This document shows, one piece after another, positions 21,405-32,076 of a stretch of DNA of 64,000 nucleotides. The position numbers and the translations under genes were made by a program. The DNA lies in contig JBAOKB010000024.1 in assembly GCA_037044905.1 (NCBI GenBank), positions 124,001 to 188,000 on the forward strand, written 5' to 3'. The notes below the pieces were generated by a model. The model was given only the letters and a program-made list of their open reading frames with translations, made no database searches and was not told where the DNA came from. Source of the DNA: Hortaea werneckii (lineage: Eukaryota; Ascomycota; Dothideomycetes; Mycosphaerellales; Teratosphaeriaceae). How positions within the stretch are numbered: position 1 is the stretch's first letter; each line of letters opens with the position of its first letter.

Positions 21405-21603
21405 CTTCCGATGGGACCTGTTTTCTGAAGATGACACATCTCACGTCGAAATCTCGCTGTTTCCCTCGTCATAGGGGGACAATCTTGTAATCATATATCT
21501 ATCTACCTAGTTTCTTGCTCCCTGAACAAACTCTCACGAAGACTACTACCACTAAACTCACAGAAATCTCACCTTCCCACCTTCAATTGTCCACTAGCTA
21601 CAT

Positions 21604-24600
21604 TCACCCCATCTCCACGTCCGCACCATCCCTGCCCTCCTGACCCGCGGGATCCTCCGCGTTCGTCGACCCGTCGTCGTCCGCGAGCGAAGCCGCACCC
21701 TCAGCAGCAGTAGTAACAGGAGCAGGAGCAGGAGAACTACCCCCCGCCTCCTCCACAGGCGCAAGACCGGGGAACAAAGGTTTTGGCGGCGGCGCCACCC
21801 CACCCCCGGCGGAATCCCCCGTCCCATCCTCCTCCTCCCCACCATCGTCCACCTCCGCCGACGCCATCTCATCCTCATCCTCCTCCTCCCCTTCCTCCTC
21901 CAACTCACTCAGTTCGCTCTCATCGTCCGCACTATCGTGAATACTCCCCGGGACGCTGGTGTCTGCTGAGGCATCGCCCCCACCAGCACCAGCACCACCT
22001 GCTGCTGTAGGTCGAGTGGCGTCGATGACGACCTGGACCCGAGTCGCGGCCGCGGCGGAGCTTTTGGCCGCGGAAACGGGGATGGCTTTCTGCGCACAGG
22101 CTTCGGCGCAATTGCGGATTTCGCGACGGCCGACGCCGATTTTCTTGCGGACTGGCGCGGCGGGGTCGGGGGGTTGGGTGGTGGTGGTAGCGGGAGTCGT
22201 AGTGCCGGTAGCGGTGGGGTTGGTGGAAGGGGAAGGACCGTCGTCGTTCGTGCCGTCCACGTTCATCAGGTGTGTGAGGCTCATCATGGGATTGCGGGGG
22301 GGACTTTTGATCGCTTCGGCGTGTTGTTTGCGTCGGACTTCCTCTTCCCAGAGCTGTTTGCCTTCGGTGGCGAAGAGGAGCGCGTAAGCGTCGCCGATCA
22401 GGTCGTCGATCGGTCCCGGCTTCATGAGCCCCTGGTTGAGCTTCTTCAGATCTTGCACTTCGCGGAGGACGTCCAGGGGTGCCGAGTTGCCCGTGTCTTG
22501 GGCTTGCATCCAGGTCTCCAGGGATCCCTTGCGCTGCAGGAAATCTTCGTGCGCGATGTTACTAAACGTCGAAGTTTCTAGGCCTTCGGAGATTTGGGCG
22601 TGGCCGCGCAGGAGTCGTAAGTACGCGCTGCAGATGTCTTGCCAGACGAGGGCGTGCTCGAAAGTGTCGTGCGGTCTTCTGCGGACCCGCCTCGCTAGTG
22701 CCTCTAATCCGGCACGGTCTCGGAGCTCTTCCAGGATGCGCGTGAAGAAGCGCGTGTAGCGGGCAGTGTAGACGAAGTGTCTTCCAGGTCTTTCAGACTC
22801 TGGCCGCCAGACCTGCAGAACCATGGTCTTGGTAAACATTTGTTGTGTAAGTTCATGCTTTGCGCCTACGGCCCCAAGTTGAACACCTGACATGCTACCC
22901 GCTTGCACGTGGTTAGAGTTCTGGTAAACAATGTGAGCAGCGCGAGCGATCATCCGGTGATGCCAATTGGCCTTGTCTGCGGTTCGAAGGTTCTTGAGCA
23001 TTGTCAACATATGCGGCACCCACTCACTGGCTTCTTGCGGGAAGTCATTTGTCCGGGCGTACGGGGTCTTGGTGAGTGCTTCTCGTGCCTGCTCGAGGCT
23101 AAGCTCCCCCCGAGTGACCATCTTGTGAACGATACTGACGAGTTTGTAATGCGGCTCCAGAATTGGCTCACGCTTTTCTTTACCGTCTTTCTTGTCCGGT
23201 AAGAGATCAATGGCCGTATGCAATGCGTTGAGCACTTCTTTGACTGAAGGCCCTGGCTTATGATTTCTCTCTTGGTCTGTAGCAGTGTGCATCTTCCAGA
23301 GACACTTGCTCAGCATGTAGTGCAGCGTCCAACTGTTAGGCCTTCCCTCAATAGCCCGACGGAAGAGCAGTCTCGAGAGTTTCCACGCAGTGTAACATCG
23401 AAGTGGCGGGAAGGGTTTGCTCCGGGCCATGCCAGTGGGCAGACTGAGGAACTTTTCAAGCTCATCAAGACCAAACGCCAGCATATTAAAAGGCTCTCTG
23501 GAGGAGCTGTACAGCCTCAGCGCGAAATCGGCATAAAGCTCTGTCAGCTTCTCCGAAGTCTCAAAGCGCAGCTCTGCTGATCGAAACGCCAGCGCTGTCG
23601 CCATGATGTAACAATGGATGGCATTTCGCTGTAGACCGACGACGTCGCCCATGCTGTTGTTGAGCTTTTCGGCAGACCAAACGACACTCTCCTCGATTTT
23701 AGTGTCGTATGCTTGCGCAAGCCGGAACCATGTCTCCCACTTGTCCATGCTATCGTCTAGGTCCTGCATGAAGAAAGCGATAGCGGTGTCGACGTCTTCG
23801 GTGGCCGTAGGTCCCGTCCGCTTCTGCGACCGAAACTTGGTGAGGCTGATATAGCCCATGAGGAAGTGCCAACCTTTAGCAGCAAGTAAAGCGTCTTCTC
23901 TCGGTATCGGCGAGACCAAAAGCTCATTGCCATAGCCTTGCAGACATTCGAAGAGGTCTAGCGGGTTGATAGGCGACCGCAAGAAAGTACGATAGATTTC
24001 TCGATTCCGCAGGATTGCCTCTGTTGGCTTCTTGCGAGGGACCACGCTATGGACCTTCTCAATGGTCTTCTCGAGTGGGTGCTTGATCAGTTCCCGTATG
24101 GGCAGCTTCGAGGCCTGTGAAAGCAACAAGTCCACAGCCTGCATGGCAGCGCCACGGTCCAGGAAAGCATCGTGGGTACAGCGATGATCCATGAGCTCAT
24201 ACGATGGATGCAAGAAGCAGTTGAGATCGTACAAGTCATGCAAGACTTGTGCCTGCTCACTATCGTAGCCATCTACGTGTGTCATGTTCAAGAATTCATC
24301 CTTGAGCATGCGCACAAAGATGCGGTTCGCATTGCCGCAGATGCCTCGAATTCCCAGGTTGCGATGCACGCAGCGCAAGAAATCGAATTTGTCCTCAACA
24401 AAAGTCGGATAGAGGTCGCTGTTCTGATAGATGGCCTCTTGCAATAACCGGTATAGAATGATCCAGATGTAAATCTGAAAGTCATCGACAAGTGTGTTCA
24501 TCTTCTTGAACGACTCACCTGCAGAAGCACCAAGGTCAAGCGCGGGTTGCGTCTGGCCTACGCTCCATGAATCTTTGAGGACGTTGAAGACCTGAAGCAA

Positions 24601-27450
24601 CTGCAGGATTTCGCTGAAACACCCGACTGCACTCTTCAAGCTCGCATCGTCAACGAATTCCAAAGCATTATCTGTGCTTTGCAAGATGGTAAGTGTGCTT
24701 AGTGCCATGTCGTATACCAATCGCAGGCTTTTCATGGCCGCTGTCTGACGACCCGACTGTGGCGTTACGTGGTCAGAGATCTCTTTGAGATCTTCGACGA
24801 TTAGCTTCATTGTGCGGAAATAGCAAGAGACAACCATGGGCTTGTGATCGATCGCATCATAGGCGTCGCGTAGGCGCTCCCAAAGCAGAAGACGCACAGA
24901 TAACTCGCTGGTCCGCAGGAAGCGGACGAGCTCCTGAGGCGCGCCACTTGCTTTTGAGATTCTGTGGTCGTCGTCCATGTCGATATCCTCGTCTTGTCCC
25001 GGCTCAGTCTCCTCAGTGAGTGCAAGAAGCAAGGGTTCAAGACCTTCAATCACAGAGACTGGATCACTAACATCTTGGCTGGTGACTCTGAGGAAAAAGT
25101 CCTTGGTAGTGAGTCGAGAGATCTCGCGATCGAGTGCAGCAGCCGACAATTCAGGCATGATAGCATTGTTCTGCAGCTGGACCAACGGTTCACCTGCTGC
25201 AGCAAACACCGCGCGAAGGTCGTTCATGCATTCGATAACGTAGTCCTGGCTTGCTTCAGAGCTTGCAATGTGGAACGTAGCAGCCCAGAGGAAGCGTAGG
25301 CAGAGCTCATCCTTCACGTCTGTCGTCTCTATCACAGCGCTCCGAAGATGCATGGCCTCGCGCGCTAGTACCGACCAACGTTGCAACCGATCACTCTGTA
25401 AAGTGACGGTCTCGATGTCGACACCGCTGTTCGATTGCTTGATCAGTGTATAAACGTCCAGATGTAGCTCAAATATAGTCTCGACCAGCTCTGTCCAAGC
25501 AGTAACCTGTCTGTCATGGCCAACTACTTCAAGCTCTTTCGAGACTCGATGGTATATCTGGTTGTCATAGTTCACTAAGGTTCGGACAATCATAGTCTTC
25601 AAGTTTTCAGGCCAGAGGTAGTGACGGTAAGTGTTTGCCGATGTTATGAGCTCCCCAGGAAGTAACAGCTTCTTGATCCAGAGGTATGCAACTTCCTCTG
25701 TCATAGACCAGCTGGCGTTGATAAGCTCCAAGACCGGCTGCAGACCTTGAGTGCCCATGGTTGGAGCTGCCACTGCAGCCTCTGACGGTGTTCCGTTGGC
25801 GAGGGAGTTTGTGAGAGCACCTGAGCTTGCACCTTGACCGACATCGAAGCCCTTGCCTTGCTGTTTTGTGAACACCTGTGCAACGCTTTCGTTGTAATTG
25901 TTTAAGAATGCGAGAATATCCATCTTCGCCGTGCGCAACTTGTCGTCCGAGTCATCTCCATTCATCGTTGCTGACTCAACAGACGTTAATGCATTGATTT
26001 CGTGCCTCACATCTGTGGCCTTGGAGAAGCCCACCAGACCGATCCGTTCGAAAAGATTTCCGACAGTCTCAAACATCCATTTGTCAGCTGCCTCATATTC
26101 GTTCAGTTGCTGCTCGTACTCCCAGCGGATGTTCGCATCGATCTGAGCCTGACGGCTGTCAAGACCTTCCGCATTCGTACTTTCTCGGGCGCGTGTGCGC
26201 TTACTCCTTGAACGGCCTTCGTCAGCACCGTCCTGCAGACCAGCCGCGTCGCTGTCACGCTTGCGCGAAGGCAAGCTGATCGAACGTGCTTCAACAACAA
26301 CGGCCTGACCATCGGTCGAAGCGATCTCAGGCTGTGCTGTCGGCTTGCCATGATCGAGACCTGGAAATTGCTCGCTTATGTTCCTTGGCAAGGTGGGTCT
26401 GCTGGCAACTACTTGTGTTGCTTCAGCAGTCATAGGCTCCGCGCTTGGTTGTGTTGTCTTTTGAGATAACGTATCGAAGCCATGTAAGTCGAACCGGATA
26501 GCCGAAGCCGGTGCATTAACACTCTTCCCCTGTTGTTCAGCCATGAGCTGGCCAAGCAACTGCTCGCCCATCTCCGCCCACGTCTTTGGTTGCTTCAGCA
26601 CAACAACATCCGGATGCGGTACGTCGCGACCGGGCATGTCCTCATGCTTGAGCAAGCGTTTCTCGTGTTCGATGATCTCTGGGTATGCGCTCAGTCGCTT
26701 TTTGAGTAGCTTTGAAAGCTTTCGCCGCTTGCTGAAGCCCAGTGGAGTCTGCAAAATGGACAGCTTGTCATCAAGCTCAGCCACCAATTCGCGCAGTTGC
26801 TCGCCAGCAAGACTTTCTTCTAACCCTGGCAATGAGAGAGCGTTCGACAGTCCCTCTTCGTCGCCTTCAAGGACAGCCTCAAGACAGAAACGAGCCAACC
26901 GTTTACTGTCAAGCATGCTGCCCACAGTAGCTGTTCGCCGCCACAGATCCAAGTCGTTGTCATCTTTGTCCAGCGCCTCGACAAAGTGGTCAAGCGCTGC
27001 AGAAGCCTCGGTCAGGATTTGATTCAGATCTACCTTCAGCGTGTCGATTCTAGCACCCAGATATTCGAGCTTGAACTGCGCATAGTTTTTGTGACTTAGA
27101 TGCAGAATCTGAGGCAGAGTGCTGGGCCCCGAATCTAGACTGCCGCTGACGGCGGGGCCGGTCCCGATCTCATAGCTATCTGTCCAGGATGCGTCTTCAT
27201 CAACAAGTGGACCGTATAGCTCGATGCGCTGTAGTTCGGTCTGAGACTCGGGATACTTGAAAATCTCGGACTCGAACAGCTCCTGGTACGCCTGTGCTGC
27301 CTTTTCGAAAGAAGCTGGCCCCTCGGCATGATATTTGATCGCGTTCTGGTATAGTTTGAGCGCGTCTTCGATTTGAAGCTCCTTGGTGTCGTCGATCTCG
27401 ATGTCAGACTCATCATCGGACTCAATATTCAGCGCCTTCCAGCCCGACAT
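21604..27450 (-). CDS. hir3: HIR complex subunit Hir3 (CABIN1 homologue)
   Basis: A single open frame of 1948 residues. The N-terminus is diagnostic: MSGWKALNIESDDESDIEID, then a TPR-like opening (ALKLYQNAIKYHAEGPASFEKAAQAYQELF) as in yeast Hir3 and fungal 'histone transcription regulator 3' proteins. A basic cluster (RSRSKRTRARE) near residue 415 may be an NLS. The central ~1000 residues are helical TPR-like repeats (YRTFLRSPINPLDLFECLQGYGNELL, HLTYxLS-type segments). The tail (~1750-1948) is disordered, Gly/Ala/Glu/Asp-rich. Hir3 scaffolds Hir1/Hir2/Hpc2, which deposit H3-H4 outside S phase and repress histone genes. Total length fits fungal orthologues. The absence of introns and of any frame break over 5.8 kb shows good assembly quality here. 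Confidence 0.93.
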   Translation of the reverse strand: MSGWKALNIESDDESDIEIDDTKELQIEDALKLYQNAIKYHAEGPASFEKAAQAYQELFESEIFKYPESQTELQRIELYGPLVDEDASWTDSYEIGTGPAVSGSLDSGPSTLPQILHLSHKNYAQFKLEYLGARIDTLKVDLNQILTEASAALDHFVEALDKDDNDLDLWRRTATVGSMLDSKRLARFCLEAVLEGDEEGLSNALSLPGLEESLAGEQLRELVAELDDKLSILQTPLGFSKRRKLSKLLKKRLSAYPEIIEHEKRLLKHEDMPGRDVPHPDVVVLKQPKTWAEMGEQLLGQLMAEQQGKSVNAPASAIRFDLHGFDTLSQKTTQPSAEPMTAEATQVVASRPTLPRNISEQFPGLDHGKPTAQPEIASTDGQAVVVEARSISLPSRKRDSDAAGLQDGADEGRSRSKRTRARESTNAEGLDSRQAQIDANIRWEYEQQLNEYEAADKWMFETVGNLFERIGLVGFSKATDVRHEINALTSVESATMNGDDSDDKLRTAKMDILAFLNNYNESVAQVFTKQQGKGFDVGQGASSGALTNSLANGTPSEAAVAAPTMGTQGLQPVLELINASWSMTEEVAYLWIKKLLLPGELITSANTYRHYLWPENLKTMIVRTLVNYDNQIYHRVSKELEVVGHDRQVTAWTELVETIFELHLDVYTLIKQSNSGVDIETVTLQSDRLQRWSVLAREAMHLRSAVIETTDVKDELCLRFLWAATFHIASSEASQDYVIECMNDLRAVFAAAGEPLVQLQNNAIMPELSAAALDREISRLTTKDFFLRVTSQDVSDPVSVIEGLEPLLLALTEETEPGQDEDIDMDDDHRISKASGAPQELVRFLRTSELSVRLLLWERLRDAYDAIDHKPMVVSCYFRTMKLIVEDLKEISDHVTPQSGRQTAAMKSLRLVYDMALSTLTILQSTDNALEFVDDASLKSAVGCFSEILQLLQVFNVLKDSWSVGQTQPALDLGASAGESFKKMNTLVDDFQIYIWIILYRLLQEAIYQNSDLYPTFVEDKFDFLRCVHRNLGIRGICGNANRIFVRMLKDEFLNMTHVDGYDSEQAQVLHDLYDLNCFLHPSYELMDHRCTHDAFLDRGAAMQAVDLLLSQASKLPIRELIKHPLEKTIEKVHSVVPRKKPTEAILRNREIYRTFLRSPINPLDLFECLQGYGNELLVSPIPREDALLAAKGWHFLMGYISLTKFRSQKRTGPTATEDVDTAIAFFMQDLDDSMDKWETWFRLAQAYDTKIEESVVWSAEKLNNSMGDVVGLQRNAIHCYIMATALAFRSAELRFETSEKLTELYADFALRLYSSSREPFNMLAFGLDELEKFLSLPTGMARSKPFPPLRCYTAWKLSRLLFRRAIEGRPNSWTLHYMLSKCLWKMHTATDQERNHKPGPSVKEVLNALHTAIDLLPDKKDGKEKREPILEPHYKLVSIVHKMVTRGELSLEQAREALTKTPYARTNDFPQEASEWVPHMLTMLKNLRTADKANWHHRMIARAAHIVYQNSNHVQAGSMSGVQLGAVGAKHELTQQMFTKTMVLQVWRPESERPGRHFVYTARYTRFFTRILEELRDRAGLEALARRVRRRPHDTFEHALVWQDICSAYLRLLRGHAQISEGLETSTFSNIAHEDFLQRKGSLETWMQAQDTGNSAPLDVLREVQDLKKLNQGLMKPGPIDDLIGDAYALLFATEGKQLWEEEVRRKQHAEAIKSPPRNPMMSLTHLMNVDGTNDDGPSPSTNPTATGTTTPATTTTQPPDPAAPVRKKIGVGRREIRNCAEACAQKAIPVSAAKSSAAAATRVQVVIDATRPTAAGGAGAGGGDASADTSVPGSIHDSADDESELSELEEEGEEEDEDEMASAEVDDGGEEEDGTGDSAGGGVAPPPKPLFPGLAPVEEAGGSSPAPAPVTTAAEGAASLADDDGSTNAEDPAGQEGRDGADVEMG

Positions 27451-28009
27451 GGTAGGCGGTGCCTCCTGAGTTGGAGGGTCAGGGCTGCCTTTGCTGCGGA
27501 GAATGCTCCAGAAAAGTTGTAATGACTGCGGTCAGTACCACATGTTTAATTCGCAAAAGCACTGATATTCACATTCAGATTTTGCCACTTTGTCTCCTGG
27601 ACGTTCGACGAAGTTGACTTTGATACCATTCACATGAAAGCTGGAGCTTAGTGCACGCACCCGCGTGAAGTGCTGGCCGCAGACGCGACACTACCTTAGC
27701 GCGGAAGATAGCCTGAGGCATGCTCCCATTGGCGACGCGCCGGGGGCCGGGATGTCGGGGAGCTGGACTCGCTGGGCAAGTTGGAAGGTCAAGCCACCTC
27801 AGCCGGTTTACGACTAGGACCCCGTGTTTGTTACTACTACAGTATACGGAGCTCACTCAATTACCTCACTCCTTCCCCCTATTAGGAGCTGCTGCGCGTG
27901 CCTTCCGCTTTCATCTTTTCCACCTTCCCCGCCGAACTCCCATTCCACATCTAACCACGAGCTTGACACTGTCGACGGCATCCTACATTGTCTCCGAGCC
28001 GTCTGAAGT
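27451..28009. promoter_or_regulatory. Divergent promoter region hir3 / ChAPs gene
   Basis: About 560 bp between the two start codons. Pyrimidine-rich tracts precede the ChAPs ATG (27870-27960). No additional gene or RNA is apparent. Confidence 0.45.
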
Positions 28010-30376
28010 ATGGTTCAGACATCGGTGCCTGAGTAAGCTCCACTGCACCGGAGCGGGACCGGCACATGCTGACATACGCTTAGGCTCTACGAGGATGAGC
28101 AGCATTCCGTCGTCGAGATAAGGACAGACAGTCTCCAGACCCTCCGAGAGCTTGGCCCGCCGGATCTCGTACACTTGGTCAAACAGCCTGTCAAGAGCAC
28201 GACAAAGCAGGTAGGACATGGGAACGACACTGGATCCCGAGACAGGCGAGAAGTAGTGCTAAAGGAAGATCCAGATAGGCGTGTACCACCATGTCACCGG
28301 CGTGGATGCATCGTCTTCTGCCAGTCTGGCCGCATACATCAACACTCTAACCTACCAACCGCATGACAAGCAGAACAAGGTCATCTCCGGCTTATACTGG
28401 TACGACCGAGCCTCGTCCAAAGACTTGAGATCGCGCTGACACATCCTTGCTCAGCTGTTACAATGCCTTCTCCCGCGTTGACATGCGTGTCCAAGTGCAA
28501 ATACCCGGGACGGTCGAGTCCTACTGCGTCGACGAACGAGGCAACAAGCTCGAAGCGACAGAGGAGCACTGGCTGGAGACCTACCTCTGCAGTGTCTTGC
28601 GAGCTTACTCATACGCGGACAATGGCTCTGGAGACACGATCAAGCGTATTATTGGTGTGCGGCGCTTCAACCCAATCACGAGCACAGAGCAGGAACACAA
28701 GTTTTTAGAGGCGGCCGAGAAGCTCTTCTTCAGCGGTGAGTCTAGATTAATGTGCGCTGGTGAATCTTGCAGAGCTAATTCATTCCAAGGCTGGCAGCTC
28801 GGTTCAGACCCCGAGATCCAGGTGCCAAACCTTGTGTCGAATCACCTCACATCCGGACTTTTGCATTACATAAAGACGAGCGGCCGGTACATGTCTGGCG
28901 TGAATCTGTTTGAGAAGCTGCGAATGCGAGACCCTGAGGTAGCTTCGCTCCTGGCACGGGTGTATATGATGGGCGACGAGGAGGTGAAGGCAGTAAAGCT
29001 ACTACACGATGTGATTGAAGAGCTGCCAATGGATTACTCGCTCTTGGACTGTCAGGCTGAGTTCTGCAATCGCAAGGGTAGGAGCGACATGGCTCTGGAC
29101 ATTGCGAAGCGAAGCGTGATAGCTGCTCCCAGCGAGTTTGGTACATGGGCACGGTTGGCCGAGATATACGTGGGCATGGAAGAGTGGGATCTGGCGTTGC
29201 TGACGTTGAACTCCTGTCCCATGTTTACCTACCAAGATAAGGACGCGCCGAGATTGCCAGAGCCAGCACGGATATCTTTACCGCTTGCGCCCGAGACTAT
29301 GTGCGACGAGATCGACGACGCTGGAGCAACACCGGAAGTTGATACCGTTCACCCAACGTTACGGAGACTGGCAGCTGGCAATTACAAAGGGACGTTCCAC
29401 AAGGCATACGTACTGCTTACCGAGATCACGAAGAAGATTGGTTGGGATCAGCTACTGAGGATTCGGAGTCAAGTATTTGTCATGGAAGAAGAATATCGCA
29501 ACGAGAAGCAGCATGCACCAGGCGGCAGTAGAAATGCCAGCACAGTAGCACTGCGCGGACGCGAAACACCGCAACCCAACGGCCACGGAGAGCCACTCGA
29601 AGAGGACCACAGGGATTCCGAAGATATGATCCAATCTGAGGCAGATTCGGAGGCCACAGACCCGCAAGCGAATGGCGAACCTTCCGCAGCAGCATCACAT
29701 TTGGATCCGGACGTCTCCAAACCTACACACACTATCACAGTCCGGTCAGGCGACGAAACACCTCAGCCTCAACCTCCCGATAACGATCCATCACACCAAC
29801 AATATACTCAATTCCAGCACAAGCGACTTTGCGAGAGATGGCTGGACAATCTTTTCATGGTACTTTACGAAGATTTGCGTATCTACACAATCTGGCGGAC
29901 AGAAGCAAGCCAGTACAGACAGCAGCAGCTGGCCTACAAGAAGAGCGCTGAGGAGTGGGAGATTCTTGGCGAGTTGGCGGAGAGGCTACATCACCCGGAA
30001 GAAGCTGTTGAAGCATGGCAGAGCTGTCTTAGCATGCGCTTCTCGCCCAAAGCGATGCGTGGCGTGCTTGACCTGTACGAGCGGAAAGGCGACGGACGGA
30101 ATCAGCTTGGTGCATTAATCAGGCTGGTTGCGTGGCAATACCGCTGGTACTCAGAGGTAAGACTTTTACATCACCAATTGATCTGCAGAGCGCTAACATC
30201 GATCGTAGTTCTCGCCGGACTTGCTGTACATCATGCGCAGGCTGATCGAGGAGGAAGGTGCTGTGAAGGTGCGCAGCATTATTCAGGCGACAAGCTTACC
30301 TCAACACATTTTAGACTTGACGCATCAGTATGCGGCCCTGTGTGCTGCGTTCAGAAGCAGTGGAAGCGATGGATAA
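28010..30376 (+). CDS. Exomer cargo adaptor, ChAPs family (Bch1/Bud7/Chs6-like)
   Basis: Six exons: 28010-28032, 28084-28210, 28275-28399, 28455-28735, 28790-30156, 30209-30376, totalling 696 residues. The fourth intron (28736-28789, GTGAGT) is frame-neutral and would otherwise be read through. The product contains TLRELGPPDLVHLVK, VYHHVTGVDASS, CYNAFSRVDMRVQVQIPG, LTSGLLHYIKTSGRYMSGVN, MDYSLLDCQAEF, WARLAEIYVGMEEWDLALLT and NSCPMFTYQDKDAPRLPEPA, all hallmarks of ChAPs. The TPR-like helices of ChAPs bind Chs5 and Arf1 at the trans-Golgi and sort chitin synthase and similar cargo to the plasma membrane. The C-terminal region has a Gln/Pro/Glu-rich linker (about 400-500), then conserved helices. 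Confidence 0.93.
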
Positions 30377-30713
30377 TTGTCTCGTAGCGCTTGCAGACCG
30401 CCCATGTGCATCGGCATTGGAAGCGGCCTACTACAATAGCTTTGCAAGATGCTAAACGTCACCGAGCGTGTAACAGCGCGGAATGAACTTGAAAGAATAG
30501 AGAAAGAAATTAAGAGACCTAGCTGCAGCCCCCGGCGACTCAGTGAATGGGGAAAACATTGTAGCCGCGAAATTCACTTCACTTCATTCCCGCGGAGAGA
30601 TCGACCTCTTTCAGACTAGTGCAAGAGGTCCCCAGCCACCCTGTTTTAATCTCACTCAGTGCACCTCAAAGCACTTCATTTCTGTGTCAGTTCCAGATCG
30701 AAGAACACAAACC
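30377..30713. other. Intergenic, no supported gene
   Basis: 3' flank of the ChAPs gene and promoter of the downstream BTB gene; nothing further seen. Confidence 0.55.
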
Positions 30714-31895
30714 ATGCCGCCTTCACCGGATCTCGAGCAAGACGGCCGCTCATCAAAGCGTCAAAGAAGCAGTTTAACAACCACAGACATGGCACAGCTG
30801 AACAATGCGGATCCTGTCGCAGAGGATGTGGTGGAAATTGTGTCGGACGGTGATGTGCTCCTCGGCCTTAGTGGTCTTGCGGGCGTACAGAAGGAGTAAA
30901 GCATCACAAACCATACCACATGTCGACTTCATGCTAATCATTCATCAGGGTCTCGCTTCGCGTATCTGGCCGTATCATCTCCCTCGCCTCCCCAGTCCTC
31001 AGGGAAAAACTCCACCATGCTACAGGTGTTTCGAAGAATGATTACCCAAGGAGACTGAGTGTCAAAGATGAAGATGGCGACGCCATGCTTTTAATAAACA
31101 ACATCATCCACCTTCGCAACGACAAGCTACCCCCCAGGCTGCCGGCTGAGATGCTCTACAATCTCGCCATCCTATCGGAGAAGCTCCAATGCGGCATCGC
31201 AGTCAGCAGAGCCACATCCCCCTGGTTCGACAGGCTCTTCAACGCGCCTGCACAGGTCTACGTCGACATGTGCCGCATCATCGAAGCGACCATGTTACTC
31301 GACGAACCCATTTTCTTCGCGCGCTTCACCGCACGCTGGATCATGAACGAGCCCCTCGAGGGCAAGTTCGCAGTACCCCCCACCGCCCATTTCAGGATGA
31401 AGACCCTATCTCTCCAGCTCCAACAGCGTCGTCAATCCCACATCCAAGCCCTCCGCGCCGACCTCGACCTCCTCGTCGACTGCTGCTCACTGGCCTTCGC
31501 CAAACCCTCCGAACACTACATCGACTACGCGCCGGGGATGCTCCCGGACCCAGACGAACAGGGCCGCACCGGCTCCATCTGCCGCGTCGACGAAGGCGCC
31601 GCAACCCTCTACCTCGGCGCGCTGCGCGACGAACGCATCTGGCCCGCGACAGTGTGGCGGCCTACCCCTAGGCGAGATCGTCGAAGCGCTCAAGAAATTC
31701 ACCATACCCGAGTACGACGACTGCGATAAGTGCGAGTTCTGCGAGGGCGTGAAAGCCAAGTTCTCCCTGGCGGTCACGATGCTGAAGAGTATGCATGCGA
31801 GTCGGATGTGGGGGTTATGTCTGGACTGCTTCAGGACGGAGGGGGGCACGAATAGTGGGGAGTGTAGGTATGAGCATGCGAAAGCGAGGAATTGA
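30714..31895 (+). CDS. BTB-domain protein with cysteine-rich tail, frameshifted
   Basis: Exon 1 is 30714-30895, the intron is 30896-30948 (GTAAAG...CATCAG), and exon 2 begins at 30949. The N-terminus has an NLS-like SSKRQR and then VVEIVSDGDVLL, SLRVSGRIISLASPVLREKL and DGDAMLLINNIIHLRNDKLP, followed by ARFTARWIMNEP. This is a BTB family common in Pezizomycotina. The reading frame is lost at a run of four C (31665-31668). One base later the +1 frame continues with LGEIVEALKKFTIPEYDDCD and the cysteine pattern CDKCEFCE...CLDCF...GECRYEH, ending at 31895. Removing one base gives a 375-residue protein, so this is a one-base insertion in the assembly or a recent mutation. The cysteines may bind zinc. 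Confidence 0.7.
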
Positions 31896-32076
31896 GAGAG
31901 GGAGAGAGCGAGAGAGGGAGCGAAAGGGAAGGGAAGAAAGGGTTCGGAATGATGATTTCCATCCATACATGAAAGGATTGTCATTTTGGGCCCAGGGATT
32001 ACCCGGCCCCCTGCCAATGCGCCGACGCATACTAAAGCTAGCATGAAATAAGCATGTTTCGTAGTAGTGGACTGCC

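Noticed and set aside
22174..23202. Open frames of 100-140 codons on the plus strand inside hir3
   Set aside because: They are antisense shadows of the long hir3 coding frame with no independent signals.
31646..31671. 20-bp GT...AG in the BTB gene as an intron explaining the frame change
   Set aside because: Far below the minimum length of spliceosomal introns in fungi; a one-base insertion in the C run explains the data better.
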